Numbered from the stretch's first letter, positions 1 through 5,887 are shown. The stretch is 5,887 nucleotides of DNA from Clostridia bacterium (GCA_017615515.1 JAFZZX010000139.1:1-5887), one strand, 5' to 3'. Translations and numbers: made by a program. Notes: generated from the letters alone by a model not told the origin.

Positions 1-1
1 C

Positions 2-628
2 ACGATGTGCGTGCTCGCGGTGATGCTGTTTATGTTGCTCGCCGGCGGCGTTTCGGGGAAGAAACTCCTCTTTCTCATCCTCCCCGCGCTCTTGCTCGTA
101 CCCGTACTGATCTTGATAGAACCTTACCGATTGAAACGCTTGATGGCGTTCCTCGATCCGTGGGCGTCACCCAAAGCGGAAGGTTACCAGTTGATCCAAT
201 CCTACTATGCCCTTTGCCGCGGCGGACTGTTCGGCGTGGGGCTGTTCCAAAGTCGACAAAAATACCTCTTTCTCCCTTTTGCGGAATCCGATTTTATCTT
301 CTCGATCATCGGGGAAGAGCTCGGACTCTTCGGTGCGATCGGGATCATGCTCGTATTCGGTCTCCTCGTCTTTCTCGGATTTCGCACGGCGGCGCGTGCG
401 GCCACGCGTTTTGAGTCTCTCCTCGCGGCGGGCGTGACTTCGGTCATCGCGATCCAAAGCGCGGTCAATTTCGCTGTCGTGACCGGTTGCATTCCGCCGA
501 CGGGACTGCCGCTCCCCTTCGTCAGCGCGGGCGGGAGTTCGCTCGTCAGCTTTATGGCGGCGACGGGGATCCTTCTTTCCGTCGAAAGGAGAGGTGGCAA
601 CTTTTTCTCGAAGGACCATAGTATGTAG
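2..628 (+). CDS. ftsW: FtsW/SpoVE-type SEDS peptidoglycan glycosyltransferase, 5'-truncated
   Basis: This is the C-terminal half of a SEDS-family polymerase, an integral membrane enzyme that joins lipid II into glycan strands at the septum together with a class B PBP. The frame is open to the window edge, so the ATG at 5 is probably an internal Met; residue numbers here count from it. Hydrophobic segments lie at about 1-15, 21-39, 97-126, 139-160 and 170-192. The loop motif around residues 91-108 (PFAESDFIFSIIGEELG) matches the FtsW/RodA/SpoVE signature, and D96 aligns with the catalytic Asp of the family. The motif VVTGCIPPTGLPLPF followed by SAGGSSL (158-180) is also characteristic. The dcw context favours FtsW. 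The sporulation paralogue SpoVE, which occupies this locus in Bacillus, cannot be excluded from this fragment. It ends in TAG, 23 nt before murA, so the two are probably cotranscribed. Confidence 0.93.
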   Translation, partial: TMCVLAVMLFMLLAGGVSGKKLLFLILPALLLVPVLILIEPYRLKRLMAFLDPWASPKAEGYQLIQSYYALCRGGLFGVGLFQSRQKYLFLPFAESDFIFSIIGEELGLFGAIGIMLVFGLLVFLGFRTAARAATRFESLLAAGVTSVIAIQSAVNFAVVTGCIPPTGLPLPFVSAGGSSLVSFMAATGILLSVERRGGNFFSKDHSM

Positions 629-651
629 TATCTTGCTTTCGGGAGATAGGT

Positions 652-1905
652 ATGAGCAAACTGTTGATCAAGGGCGGGCGACCGCTTCGAGGCGAAACGG
701 AGATCAAAGCGGCGAAGAACGCGGTGTTGCCGATCCTTGCGGCGACACTTCTGACGGAAGAGCCGTGCGAGATACATAACGTTCCCGTCATTGCGGACGT
801 AGATAATATGCTGAAGATCTTGCGGAGCGTCGGCTCTGCGGTCGAGTTTAAGGAAGGGGTGATTTCCGTATGGAATCGCGATGCGACGGGGTATAACGTG
901 CCGACCGAGCTTGCGAAGGAACTTCGCTCTTCCTTTTTCTTACTGGGGCCGATCCTCGCGAGGCATCGTCGGGCGATCGTCGCCTACCCGGGCGGGTGTG
1001 ACATCGGCGTTCGTCCTCTCGATATTCACTTAAAAGGTCTGTCCGAAATGGGGATCGCCATCGAGGAAAGCCACGGCATGATCTACTGCGACGGCACGAG
1101 ACTGCACGGCGCGGACGTCGCTCTGGACTTCCCGAGCGTGGGCGCCACCGAGAACCTGATGATGGCGGCTGCTCTCGCCAAGGGGAGAACGCGCATCTTC
1201 AACGCGGCGAAAGAACCGGAGATCGTGGATCTGCAATCTTTCCTACGCGCTCTCGGCGCAAAGGTGGACGGGGCGGGGGGAGACCGCATCGAGATCGAAG
1301 GGGTGGAGAAACTTCACGGCGCCGTCTATACCCCGATCCCCGACCGTATCGTAGCGGGGACGATCCTGATCGCGGGGGCGACTTGCGGCGGCGAAGTCAC
1401 GGTCACTCACGTCGTACCCGATCATTTGGACGCGCTTTTATTCAAATTGAATAAATCCTCTTGCAATTTGCGCGTCAATGGTGATAGAATAACTATACGT
1501 AGCGATTCTCGACCGCGTCATTTCGATAAACTGGAGACGCAGCCTTATCCCGGGTTTCCCACAGATCTGCAGTCCCAAATGATGGTTATGATGTGCGTTT
1601 CGGAAGGAACGGGATTGATCGTCGAGAATATCTTTGAGACGAGATATCGCATCGTGCGCGAGCTCATCAAGATGGGAGCGCGTATCACGGTGAAGGATCG
1701 GACGGCGGTGATCCGCGGCGTTCGCTCCATCGAAGGCGCGTCCGTCTCCGCGGGCGACCTCAGGGGCGGCGCGGCACTCGTGATCGCAGGGCTCAAAGCG
1801 GAAGGCTATACGACGATAGATAACGTGTCGCATATCGACAGAGGTTACGACGCGATCGAGAGGATATTTGCTTCCCTCGGAGGAGAGATAAGTAGGCTGA
1901 GATGA
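652..1905 (+). CDS. murA: UDP-N-acetylglucosamine 1-carboxyvinyltransferase (MurA)
   Basis: This cytoplasmic enzyme transfers enolpyruvate from phosphoenolpyruvate to UDP-GlcNAc, the first committed step of peptidoglycan synthesis and the target of fosfomycin. At 417 aa it has the normal family length. Visible active-site residues are K22 and N23 in IKAAKNAVLPIL, C116 in PGGCDIGVRP (the Cys that fosfomycin alkylates in sensitive enzymes), R92 and R121, D305 in GFPTDLQ (general acid/base in E. coli numbering) and R397 in HIDRGYD. Because C116 is Cys and not Asp, a fosfomycin-sensitive type is expected. The ATG at 652 is preceded by GGGAG at 641-645 with 6 nt spacing. The last four bases overlap the ftsQ start. 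Many Firmicutes carry two MurA paralogues; which one this is cannot be told here. Codons around 1437-1500 are noticeably more A/T-rich than the rest of the gene. Confidence 0.98.
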   Translation: MSKLLIKGGRPLRGETEIKAAKNAVLPILAATLLTEEPCEIHNVPVIADVDNMLKILRSVGSAVEFKEGVISVWNRDATGYNVPTELAKELRSSFFLLGPILARHRRAIVAYPGGCDIGVRPLDIHLKGLSEMGIAIEESHGMIYCDGTRLHGADVALDFPSVGATENLMMAAALAKGRTRIFNAAKEPEIVDLQSFLRALGAKVDGAGGDRIEIEGVEKLHGAVYTPIPDRIVAGTILIAGATCGGEVTVTHVVPDHLDALLFKLNKSSCNLRVNGDRITIRSDSRPRHFDKLETQPYPGFPTDLQSQMMVMMCVSEGTGLIVENIFETRYRIVRELIKMGARITVKDRTAVIRGVRSIEGASVSAGDLRGGAALVIAGLKAEGYTTIDNVSHIDRGYDAIERIFASLGGEISRLR

Positions 1906-2726
1906 GAAGGTCTAAAGCGGTGATCGGTATATTCGTAGCGCTGATTTTGGTCGTTTTGACGATCGTGCTTTTGGCGTTTACCGTCTTTATCGTGCGCGAC
2001 GTCGAGGTCGAAGCGGCGGTCTCTTCTCATTTGATCGACGCGGAGAAGATCATCGAGTCGAGTGAACTTTCTCGCGGCGACAGCATCATTTCGATCAATA
2101 AATCCAAGGTCATCGCAAATATCGAAAAGGACAACCCCTACGTCGAGATCACGAACGTCGTGCGCGACTTCCCGAGCAAGGTCGTCATCTACGCCACCAT
2201 TCGCACGGGAATCATGATGGTGCCTTCCGAAGACGGGAGCATCGCCGCGATCATCGATTCGTCCGCGAAGGTCTTGAACGTCGTTTCCTCCTTAGAAGCG
2301 GAGAAGGCGGGTGTGACCTCCGTCAAGGGCGTCAGTTTCAAGGTGCCCGAGGAGGGTGCGCTGTCTTTGATCGGTTCGACGGTCTCTTTTACGAATGAGT
2401 CCTGCGGCACGATGCTGAGAAACATCGCTACCGCCGCGGCGGATCCCGCTCTCGACATCGCGGGCACGGGTTTCCGCACCTTCTTTAAGTCGATCGAGTT
2501 CGTGACGGGTGAGGGGATCACGGCGTACGTCAAGACCAATAAAGGCGTCACTCTCGTGCTCGACAGCACCCTCTCTACTTCGATCTATCAGCAGCTTTAT
2601 TTGTGTATGTACGTTTATGCGTCCGAGGATACGGGCGTCGACAGAACGCGCGGGTATATCGTGTTGGATCGCGATTCGGAGTTGACCGCTTATAAATGGG
2701 TGGAGTCTCTCTCCGATCCCGCTTGA
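1902..2726 (+). CDS. ftsQ: FtsQ/DivIB-type cell division protein
   Basis: This is a bitopic membrane protein of the divisome, expected to form a complex with FtsL and DivIC/FtsB and to regulate septal wall synthesis by FtsW and its PBP. At 274 aa it is close to B. subtilis DivIB. A short basic cytoplasmic N-terminus (MRRSK) precedes one transmembrane helix at about 6-31. A POTRA domain follows at about 32-101, recognisable from the pattern VRDVEVEA, then RGDSIISIN, then VVRDFPSKVVIYATIR. The rest (about 105-274) fits the beta domain and includes an IIDSSAKVLNV strand. The usual acidic residue and Pro just after the POTRA domain (family pattern E-R-x-P) are not conserved here. The start overlaps the murA stop as ATGA. 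The nearest good Shine-Dalgarno match, GGAGGAG at 1879-1885, is rather far at 16 nt, so translational coupling to murA is likely. Primary sequence conservation is low in this family; the call rests on architecture and position. Confidence 0.85.
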   Translation: MRRSKAVIGIFVALILVVLTIVLLAFTVFIVRDVEVEAAVSSHLIDAEKIIESSELSRGDSIISINKSKVIANIEKDNPYVEITNVVRDFPSKVVIYATIRTGIMMVPSEDGSIAAIIDSSAKVLNVVSSLEAEKAGVTSVKGVSFKVPEEGALSLIGSTVSFTNESCGTMLRNIATAAADPALDIAGTGFRTFFKSIEFVTGEGITAYVKTNKGVTLVLDSTLSTSIYQQLYLCMYVYASEDTGVDRTRGYIVLDRDSELTAYKWVESLSDPA

Positions 2727-2745
2727 TTTTTTCTGTTTTTTCGTC

Positions 2746-2774
2746 TTGACTTTATAATTATATTATTATATAAT
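2746..2774 (+). promoter_or_regulatory. Predicted SigA promoter of ftsA-ftsZ
   Basis: A -35 box TTGACT (2746-2751) and a perfect -10 box TATAAT (2769-2774) are separated by exactly 17 bp. This is a near-consensus housekeeping promoter in an A/T-rich island between GC-rich genes. Transcription would start near 2781, giving a leader of only about 16 nt that consists mainly of the Shine-Dalgarno site. It would let ftsAZ be expressed separately from the upstream ftsW-murA-ftsQ genes. The match is seen directly; activity is inferred. Confidence 0.8.
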
Positions 2775-2777
2775 ATA
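2759..2777. repeat. All-A/T inverted repeat over the ftsA -10 box
   Basis: Two perfect 8-bp arms, TATATTAT (2759-2766) and ATAATATA (2770-2777), flank a 3-nt centre (2767-2769). The repeat covers the whole -10 element. It could be an operator or simply a by-product of a stretch made only of A and T, where such symmetry arises easily. A second perfect palindrome, TATAATTATA, lies at 2753-2762. Confidence 0.4.
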
Positions 2778-2783
2778 GTAAAC

Positions 2784-2791
2784 TAAGGAGG
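2784..2791 (+). promoter_or_regulatory. Strong Shine-Dalgarno site of ftsA
   Basis: TAAGGAGG is a full match to the anti-Shine-Dalgarno sequence, 5 nt before the ATG at 2797. An in-frame TAA at 2779-2781 rules out a further upstream start, so this site fixes the ftsA start. Confidence 0.88.
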
Positions 2792-2796
2792 ATATT

Positions 2797-3948
2797 ATGT
2801 CGCTGTCGTCCGATGTGGTCGTGATCGATATCGGTTCCAGGAGCATCTGCGCTTATGCCGCGGAACGAATTTCCGAGGACGCTTTTTCGGTCAGATCCTA
2901 CTGTGAGACCGAATACGACGGCTATACGGAAGGGCGATGGAATCGGGCGGATGCTCTCTTGCCGTCGATCTGCAAGTTGCTTGACAAGACAGAGCGGACG
3001 GTAGGTCAGAGCAAGACCGTTTACGTCGGCATTCCCGCCGACTTTTGCATCGTGCGTTCGATCTACGACAAGATCTCTTTCCCCAAGGCGAAACGCATTA
3101 CGCGTGGCGATCTCGAAGAGATCTACGAGACCAACGATCCTTTCTCGGGGAGCGACGCGGAGACCATCGCGGTCTCGCCGATCCTTTTTTTAGACGACAA
3201 AGGAGAGCGGCTCTCGGATCCGATCGGTCACGCGACTACCTTTTTGAAGATGCGGATCACCTTTATCGGTGTAAAGAAGGAGATCCTCGATGAACTGCGT
3301 GACGGGATCACGGCGCGCGGCGTCAAGAAGGTCGCCTTTATTCCTTCGGAGTTTGCGGCGGCACGCGAGCTCTTTTCAAAAGAGGAACGCGAGGGCGGGA
3401 TCCTGCTTGCGGATATTGGCTACACGGCGACCTCGATCTTGCATTTATCGGGTGACGCGCTCTTGGAGATGCGCACCTTCGCGCTCGGCGGCAGTATGAT
3501 CCACGTCGGGCTGGCAAATCGTTTCGACATGCCGTATCGCGTCGCTTCCGCCTTCGTCCCGAGGATCAATCTCGGATATAAGGATGAAGGGGACTACTCG
3601 ATGAAATACGACGCTTCGACCTACGTTTGTCCCGTCGGCGAAGCGAATGCGGTCACGAAGGAGTGCATCGATTGTATCGCCCTCTACTTGAGACGTGCGA
3701 TAGAATCCTTCAAGTACGAAGTCCCGCTCGGCGCCACCTTGTACGTGACGGGCGGTGGGTTATGCGACATCAGGCTGGCTCGGGAGTATCTCGCGAAAGC
3801 ACTCGGGAGAAGGGTGGAGTTCGTCCAACCCACGACGCCGAGTTTCGCCAAGCCGTATTTCTCGACGGCAGTCGGCTTGATCCGCGAGGCGATCGCGATG
3901 CAGCGAAAAGAAAGATTCGGCTTTCTCAGAAGGCTATTTAACATATAG
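2797..3948 (+). CDS. ftsA: FtsA-like actin-fold division protein
   Basis: This is an actin-fold ATPase-like protein expected to anchor FtsZ filaments to the membrane and recruit later divisome proteins. Visible family features are the phosphate-1 loop VIDIGSRSICAY (9-20), an FtsA-specific 1C region at about 84-160, the phosphate-2 loop LADIGYTATSIL (204-215), an ALGGSMI turn (229-235), and the adenosine motif YVTGGGL (316-322). The C-terminus, KERFGFLRRLFNI (371-383), has the alternation of basic and bulky hydrophobic residues expected of the membrane-targeting amphipathic helix. It is short (383 aa against about 420-440 for typical FtsA). It is also divergent: phosphate-2 has DIGYTATS where DIGGGTT is usual, and the segment after the GG turn lacks the usual iTnDia and AE-x-lK patterns. 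It sits 12 nt before ftsZ. Another actin-fold relative (PilM-like or DnaK-like) is possible, but position and C-terminal helix favour FtsA. Confidence 0.85.
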   Translation: MSLSSDVVVIDIGSRSICAYAAERISEDAFSVRSYCETEYDGYTEGRWNRADALLPSICKLLDKTERTVGQSKTVYVGIPADFCIVRSIYDKISFPKAKRITRGDLEEIYETNDPFSGSDAETIAVSPILFLDDKGERLSDPIGHATTFLKMRITFIGVKKEILDELRDGITARGVKKVAFIPSEFAAARELFSKEEREGGILLADIGYTATSILHLSGDALLEMRTFALGGSMIHVGLANRFDMPYRVASAFVPRINLGYKDEGDYSMKYDASTYVCPVGEANAVTKECIDCIALYLRRAIESFKYEVPLGATLYVTGGGLCDIRLAREYLAKALGRRVEFVQPTTPSFAKPYFSTAVGLIREAIAMQRKERFGFLRRLFNI

Positions 3949-3952
3949 GAGG
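3947..3952 (+). promoter_or_regulatory. Shine-Dalgarno site of ftsZ overlapping the ftsA stop
   Basis: AGGAGG lies 8 nt before the ftsZ ATG at 3961. Its first two bases are the last two of the ftsA TAG stop codon (3946-3948). Ribosomes ending on ftsA therefore stop on the ftsZ initiation site, which suggests coupled expression of the two partners. Confidence 0.85.
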
Positions 3953-3960
3953 TTCAGGTT

Positions 3961-5208
3961 ATGGACGAGAATATTTCTACGGAAAATATCACCGAAACGC
4001 CGGAAGCGGCTACGGAAGAGACCGCCTATCCGTGCGGCAACTTCGATCCCAATGACGTCGAGCTCAAAGGGAAGGTCTGCAAGATCCTCGTGATCGGTGT
4101 CGGCGGCGCGGGCAACAACGCGGTCAATCGCATGATCGACGCGGAGATAACCAGCGCGGAGTTTGCCGTGGCGAATACCGATATGCAGGACCTTATGTCC
4201 AGCATCACGGATTCTAGGATGAAGATCCTGCTCGGTCGCACCACCACCAAGGGGCTCGGCGCAGGGTCCAATCCGAGCATCGGCAAAAAGGCGGCAGAGG
4301 AGAGCGACAGCATCATTCGCTCGCTGTTAAAGGACGTCAACTTGCTCTTTATCACCGCGGGTATGGGCGGTGGCACCGGCACGGGCGCGGCGCCCGTGAT
4401 CGCGCGTATCGCACACGAGATGGACATTTTGACCATCGCCGTCGTCACGACACCCTTCAAGTTTGAGGGCGAACGCCGTATGGCGCAAGCGCAGGCGGGT
4501 ATCAACGAGCTCAGCGAATACGTCGACACCCTTTTGGTCGTTCCGAACGAAAAGCTCCGCGACCTGATGCCCAAGGGTACGAACCTTAAAGAAGCCTTTG
4601 CCTATGCCGACGAAGTGCTCCGCCAAGGCGTGCAAGGCATCTCGGATCTCATCGTAAAACCCGCGTTGATCAATCGCGACTTTGCGGACGTCAAGACGGT
4701 CTTGAAAGAAAAAGGTTTCGCCCATATCGGCATCGGCGTCGCGCAGGGAGAGAGAAGGGTGCTCGAAGCGGTCGAGAAGGCCGTGCACAATCGTTTGCTC
4801 GAGACAGACATCAGCGAGGCGACCGCCGCGATCCTCTTCGTCAACGGCGGCTCGGATATGAGCCTTGACGAAGTCAACGAAGCGGGCGATCTCGTCCGTG
4901 AGGCGATGAATCAAGGGCATCTGATCTTCGGTGCGGACATTACTCCCGAATATGAAAACCGCTTCGGCGTGACCATCATCGCTACGGGATTCAAGGCGGG
5001 CGGACAGAGACCGCAACCTCGCTTTACGCAGTCCAGGATGCCGTTCCCCAATACGCAGAGGCCCGCTTCCGTATCGCAGACCACCTTGCCCCCGATGCCC
5101 GAGCGTCGTCCGCAACCGAATATCCCCGTTGCACCCGACGAGTCCGATGGACGCATTCGTGTTTCGGACAAGGAACTCCCGCGTTTCTTGCGTGGAAATA
5201 AGAACTGA
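3961..5208 (+). CDS. ftsZ: Cell division GTPase FtsZ
   Basis: This is the tubulin homologue that polymerises with GTP into the cytokinetic ring. In order: a polar N-terminal extension (1-39), first nucleotide loop VIGVGGAGNNAVNRMI (44-59), NTDMQDL (72-78), KGLGAGSNP (97-105), the tubulin signature GGGTGTG (136-142), FKFEGERR (166-173), and the T7 loop NRDFAD (238-243) whose acidic residues complete the GTPase site of the next subunit. The globular part ends at about 345, followed by a linker rich in Pro, Gln and Arg (about 348-401). The C-terminal peptide DKELPRFLR (403-411) matches the conserved D-x-(I/L)-P-x-F-L-R site that binds FtsA and SepF. Length is 415 aa, slightly long because of the N-terminal extension: B. 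subtilis FtsZ has only about a dozen residues before the same strand. Every catalytic motif is intact. A terminator follows 15 nt after the stop. Confidence 0.98.
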   Translation: MDENISTENITETPEAATEETAYPCGNFDPNDVELKGKVCKILVIGVGGAGNNAVNRMIDAEITSAEFAVANTDMQDLMSSITDSRMKILLGRTTTKGLGAGSNPSIGKKAAEESDSIIRSLLKDVNLLFITAGMGGGTGTGAAPVIARIAHEMDILTIAVVTTPFKFEGERRMAQAQAGINELSEYVDTLLVVPNEKLRDLMPKGTNLKEAFAYADEVLRQGVQGISDLIVKPALINRDFADVKTVLKEKGFAHIGIGVAQGERRVLEAVEKAVHNRLLETDISEATAAILFVNGGSDMSLDEVNEAGDLVREAMNQGHLIFGADITPEYENRFGVTIIATGFKAGGQRPQPRFTQSRMPFPNTQRPASVSQTTLPPMPERRPQPNIPVAPDESDGRIRVSDKELPRFLRGNKN

Positions 5209-5223
5209 TCGACAGTCTTTTTG

Positions 5224-5256
5224 GGCGTTTCGCTTCCCGGCGAGACGCCTTTTTTT
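5224..5256 (+). terminator. Rho-independent terminator after ftsZ
   Basis: A 10-bp stem (5224-5233 with 5240-5249; one G-U pair) starting GGCGTTT and ending AGACGCC encloses a 6-nt loop. A run of seven T follows (5250-5256). No A-run precedes the stem, so it should act only on the + strand. It separates ftsAZ from spoIIGA, implying that spoIIGA needs its own promoter. Confidence 0.92.
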
Positions 5257-5295
5257 GTGGTTATTTTCTTTTAGATAGGACATAATCTCTCCCCT

Positions 5296-5340
5296 CGCGA
5301 CAATTCTTGCCCCCTTTCTCATTCGGTCGTATGATATGCT
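5296..5340 (+). promoter_or_regulatory. Candidate spoIIGA promoter region, possibly Spo0A-controlled
   Basis: A promoter is expected here because a terminator lies upstream. Two overlapping solutions are visible. One is TTGCCC (5307-5312), 17 bp, TATGAT (5330-5335), giving a start near 5342. The other is an extended -10, TG-A-TATGCT (5332-5340), giving a start almost on the ATG. Just upstream, CGCGACAAT (5296-5304) matches the reverse complement of the Spo0A box (TTYGACAAA) at six of nine positions. In B. subtilis spoIIG is driven by SigA RNA polymerase with Spo0A~P bound near the -35. The box match is weak and could be chance. Confidence 0.4.
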
Positions 5341-5346
5341 TTTTCT

Positions 5347-5887
5347 ATGATCGTCTACGTGGAAGCGGTTATCTTTGATAACTTTTGTTTGGATTACTTG
5401 CTCGGCACTCTGACGTTGACTCTGGTGAGGGACAAGCCGCGCCGTTTATCCGTCGCCGTATCTGCGGCTGTTGGATCGGTGATCGCGCTCTTTTCTCCTC
5501 TCGTTCCCGATCGGTTCTCCTTAGTCTTGAAACTCGGGACGCTCTTAATGTCGACCGCGATCTTTTCATTGCCTTGTTCCGCGAGAAGATACGCCGTCAA
5601 AACCTTTCTCTATGCGATCCTTTCTTTCGGCATTTCGGGTATGCTGACCTTTCTCTTGGGCGCAGACGGAAGAGGGCTAATCGGGGTCTCTTTCGGCGGC
5701 GCGGTCGGACTGTCTTCCCTCGTCGCACTCTTTGCGCTCTATTCCGTTCGTCAGATCTGCGGCTTGATACGCGAGAGGAATCGGGAGGGTAAGCGCGCCG
5801 TCGCGGAAGTGATCAATAAGGATAGGAGCGTTCGACTGAACGTACTCTTCGACAGCGGGAACTTATTAACGGACGAAAGGGGGGAGG
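5347..5887 (+). CDS. spoIIGA: SpoIIGA, pro-SigmaE processing aspartic protease, 3'-truncated
   Basis: This membrane protease of the sporulation septum activates pro-SigmaE in the mother cell, in response to the SpoIIR signal from the forespore. The first 180 codons are present and the frame is still open at the window end. The N-terminus (MIVYVEAVIFDNFCLDYLL) matches the family pattern of Tyr, an acidic residue, then N-x-x-x-D at the first helix. About five hydrophobic segments follow (roughly 7-26, 34-50, 57-76, 83-104, 109-132), then a charged segment, and then VLFDSGNLL (166-174). There D169-S-G-N aligns with the catalytic Asp motif D-S-G-N of SpoIIGA, which resembles retroviral-type aspartic proteases. 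An in-frame TGA at 5332-5334 leaves the ATG at 5347 as the first possible start. No Shine-Dalgarno site precedes it. Adjacency to ftsZ is typical of spore formers, and sigE would be expected just downstream. Confidence 0.92.
   Translation, partial: MIVYVEAVIFDNFCLDYLLGTLTLTLVRDKPRRLSVAVSAAVGSVIALFSPLVPDRFSLVLKLGTLLMSTAIFSLPCSARRYAVKTFLYAILSFGISGMLTFLLGADGRGLIGVSFGGAVGLSSLVALFALYSVRQICGLIRERNREGKRAVAEVINKDRSVRLNVLFDSGNLLTDERGE

Noticed and set aside
205..777. An open frame on the - strand across the ftsW-murA junction
   Set aside because: It overlaps two well-conserved genes and shows no recognisable motif; it is typical of antisense shadows in GC-rich DNA.
2702..2741. Two T6 tracts after the ftsQ stop, considered as a terminator
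   Set aside because: The only nearby hairpin has a 4-bp stem (GGAG with CTCC, 2702-2714) and lies 12 nt before the T-run, so no convincing intrinsic terminator exists. Readthrough into ftsA is possible.
2753..2758. A second TATAAT upstream of ftsA
   Set aside because: There is no -35-like sequence 16-18 bp upstream, whereas the TATAAT at 2769 has TTGACT at ideal spacing.
2752..2766. PerR-like box in the ftsA promoter spacer
   Set aside because: The 12 of 15 match lies in a stretch made only of A and T, where such matches are expected by chance. No independent support is available in the window.
4327..5322. A long open frame (331 codons) on the - strand, opposite ftsZ
   Set aside because: It lies opposite a fully conserved ftsZ and runs through the terminator region. 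Its product is rich in Arg, Asp and Gly as expected for the complement of a GC-rich gene, and no known domain is visible.
5385..5792. A 135-codon + strand frame in the last part of the window
   Set aside because: It is out of frame with spoIIGA, whose sequence matches the family from the first helix to the DSGN motif. The alternative product is an Arg-rich, low-similarity peptide.
1..5887. Search for tRNA or rRNA genes, CRISPR arrays, insertion sequences, riboswitches and defence-type genes
   Set aside because: None were seen. Nearly all of the window is occupied by conserved dcw genes and spoIIGA, and the gaps are too short for such elements.

Overview
The window is a piece of a division and cell-wall (dcw) cluster, all on the + strand, from an endospore-forming member of the Firmicutes. 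A clostridial lineage, probably an uncultivated one with moderately high GC, is most likely. The order ftsW - murA - ftsQ/divIB - ftsA - ftsZ - spoIIGA points there, because ftsZ followed by spoIIGA (normally with sigE and sigG beyond) is a conserved arrangement in spore formers and SpoIIGA is known only from them. I cannot name a genus from sequence alone.

Layout: positions 1-628 hold the 3' part of ftsW, a SEDS peptidoglycan polymerase whose 5' end lies outside the window. murA (652-1905) follows after 23 nt. ftsQ/divIB (1902-2726) overlaps murA by four bases (ATGA). These three look like one transcription unit. The 70 nt after ftsQ contain an AT-rich block with a near-consensus SigA promoter (TTGACT, 17 bp, TATAAT), then a strong Shine-Dalgarno site and ftsA (2797-3948). 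ftsZ (3961-5208) follows after 12 nt, and the ftsA stop codon touches the ftsZ Shine-Dalgarno site. A clear intrinsic terminator (5224-5256) ends the ftsAZ unit. Next come a short promoter-like region and the first 180 codons of spoIIGA (5347 to the window end, truncated).

The genes form a coherent set. MurA makes the first committed precursor of peptidoglycan, FtsW polymerises septal glycan, and FtsQ/DivIB belongs to the divisome scaffold. FtsA tethers FtsZ filaments to the membrane, and FtsZ forms the ring. SpoIIGA is the membrane protease that activates pro-SigmaE in the mother cell after the asymmetric septum has formed. Coding density is high; the longest gap between genes is 138 nt (5209-5346).

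I see no undescribed multi-gene system, mobile element, CRISPR array, or tRNA or rRNA gene. The points most worth a second look are regulatory or concern divergence: a spoIIGA start with no Shine-Dalgarno site and promoter-like elements almost on the ATG, an all-A/T palindrome covering the ftsA -10 box, a divergent short FtsA, an N-terminal extension on FtsZ, and the absence of murG between ftsW and murA.
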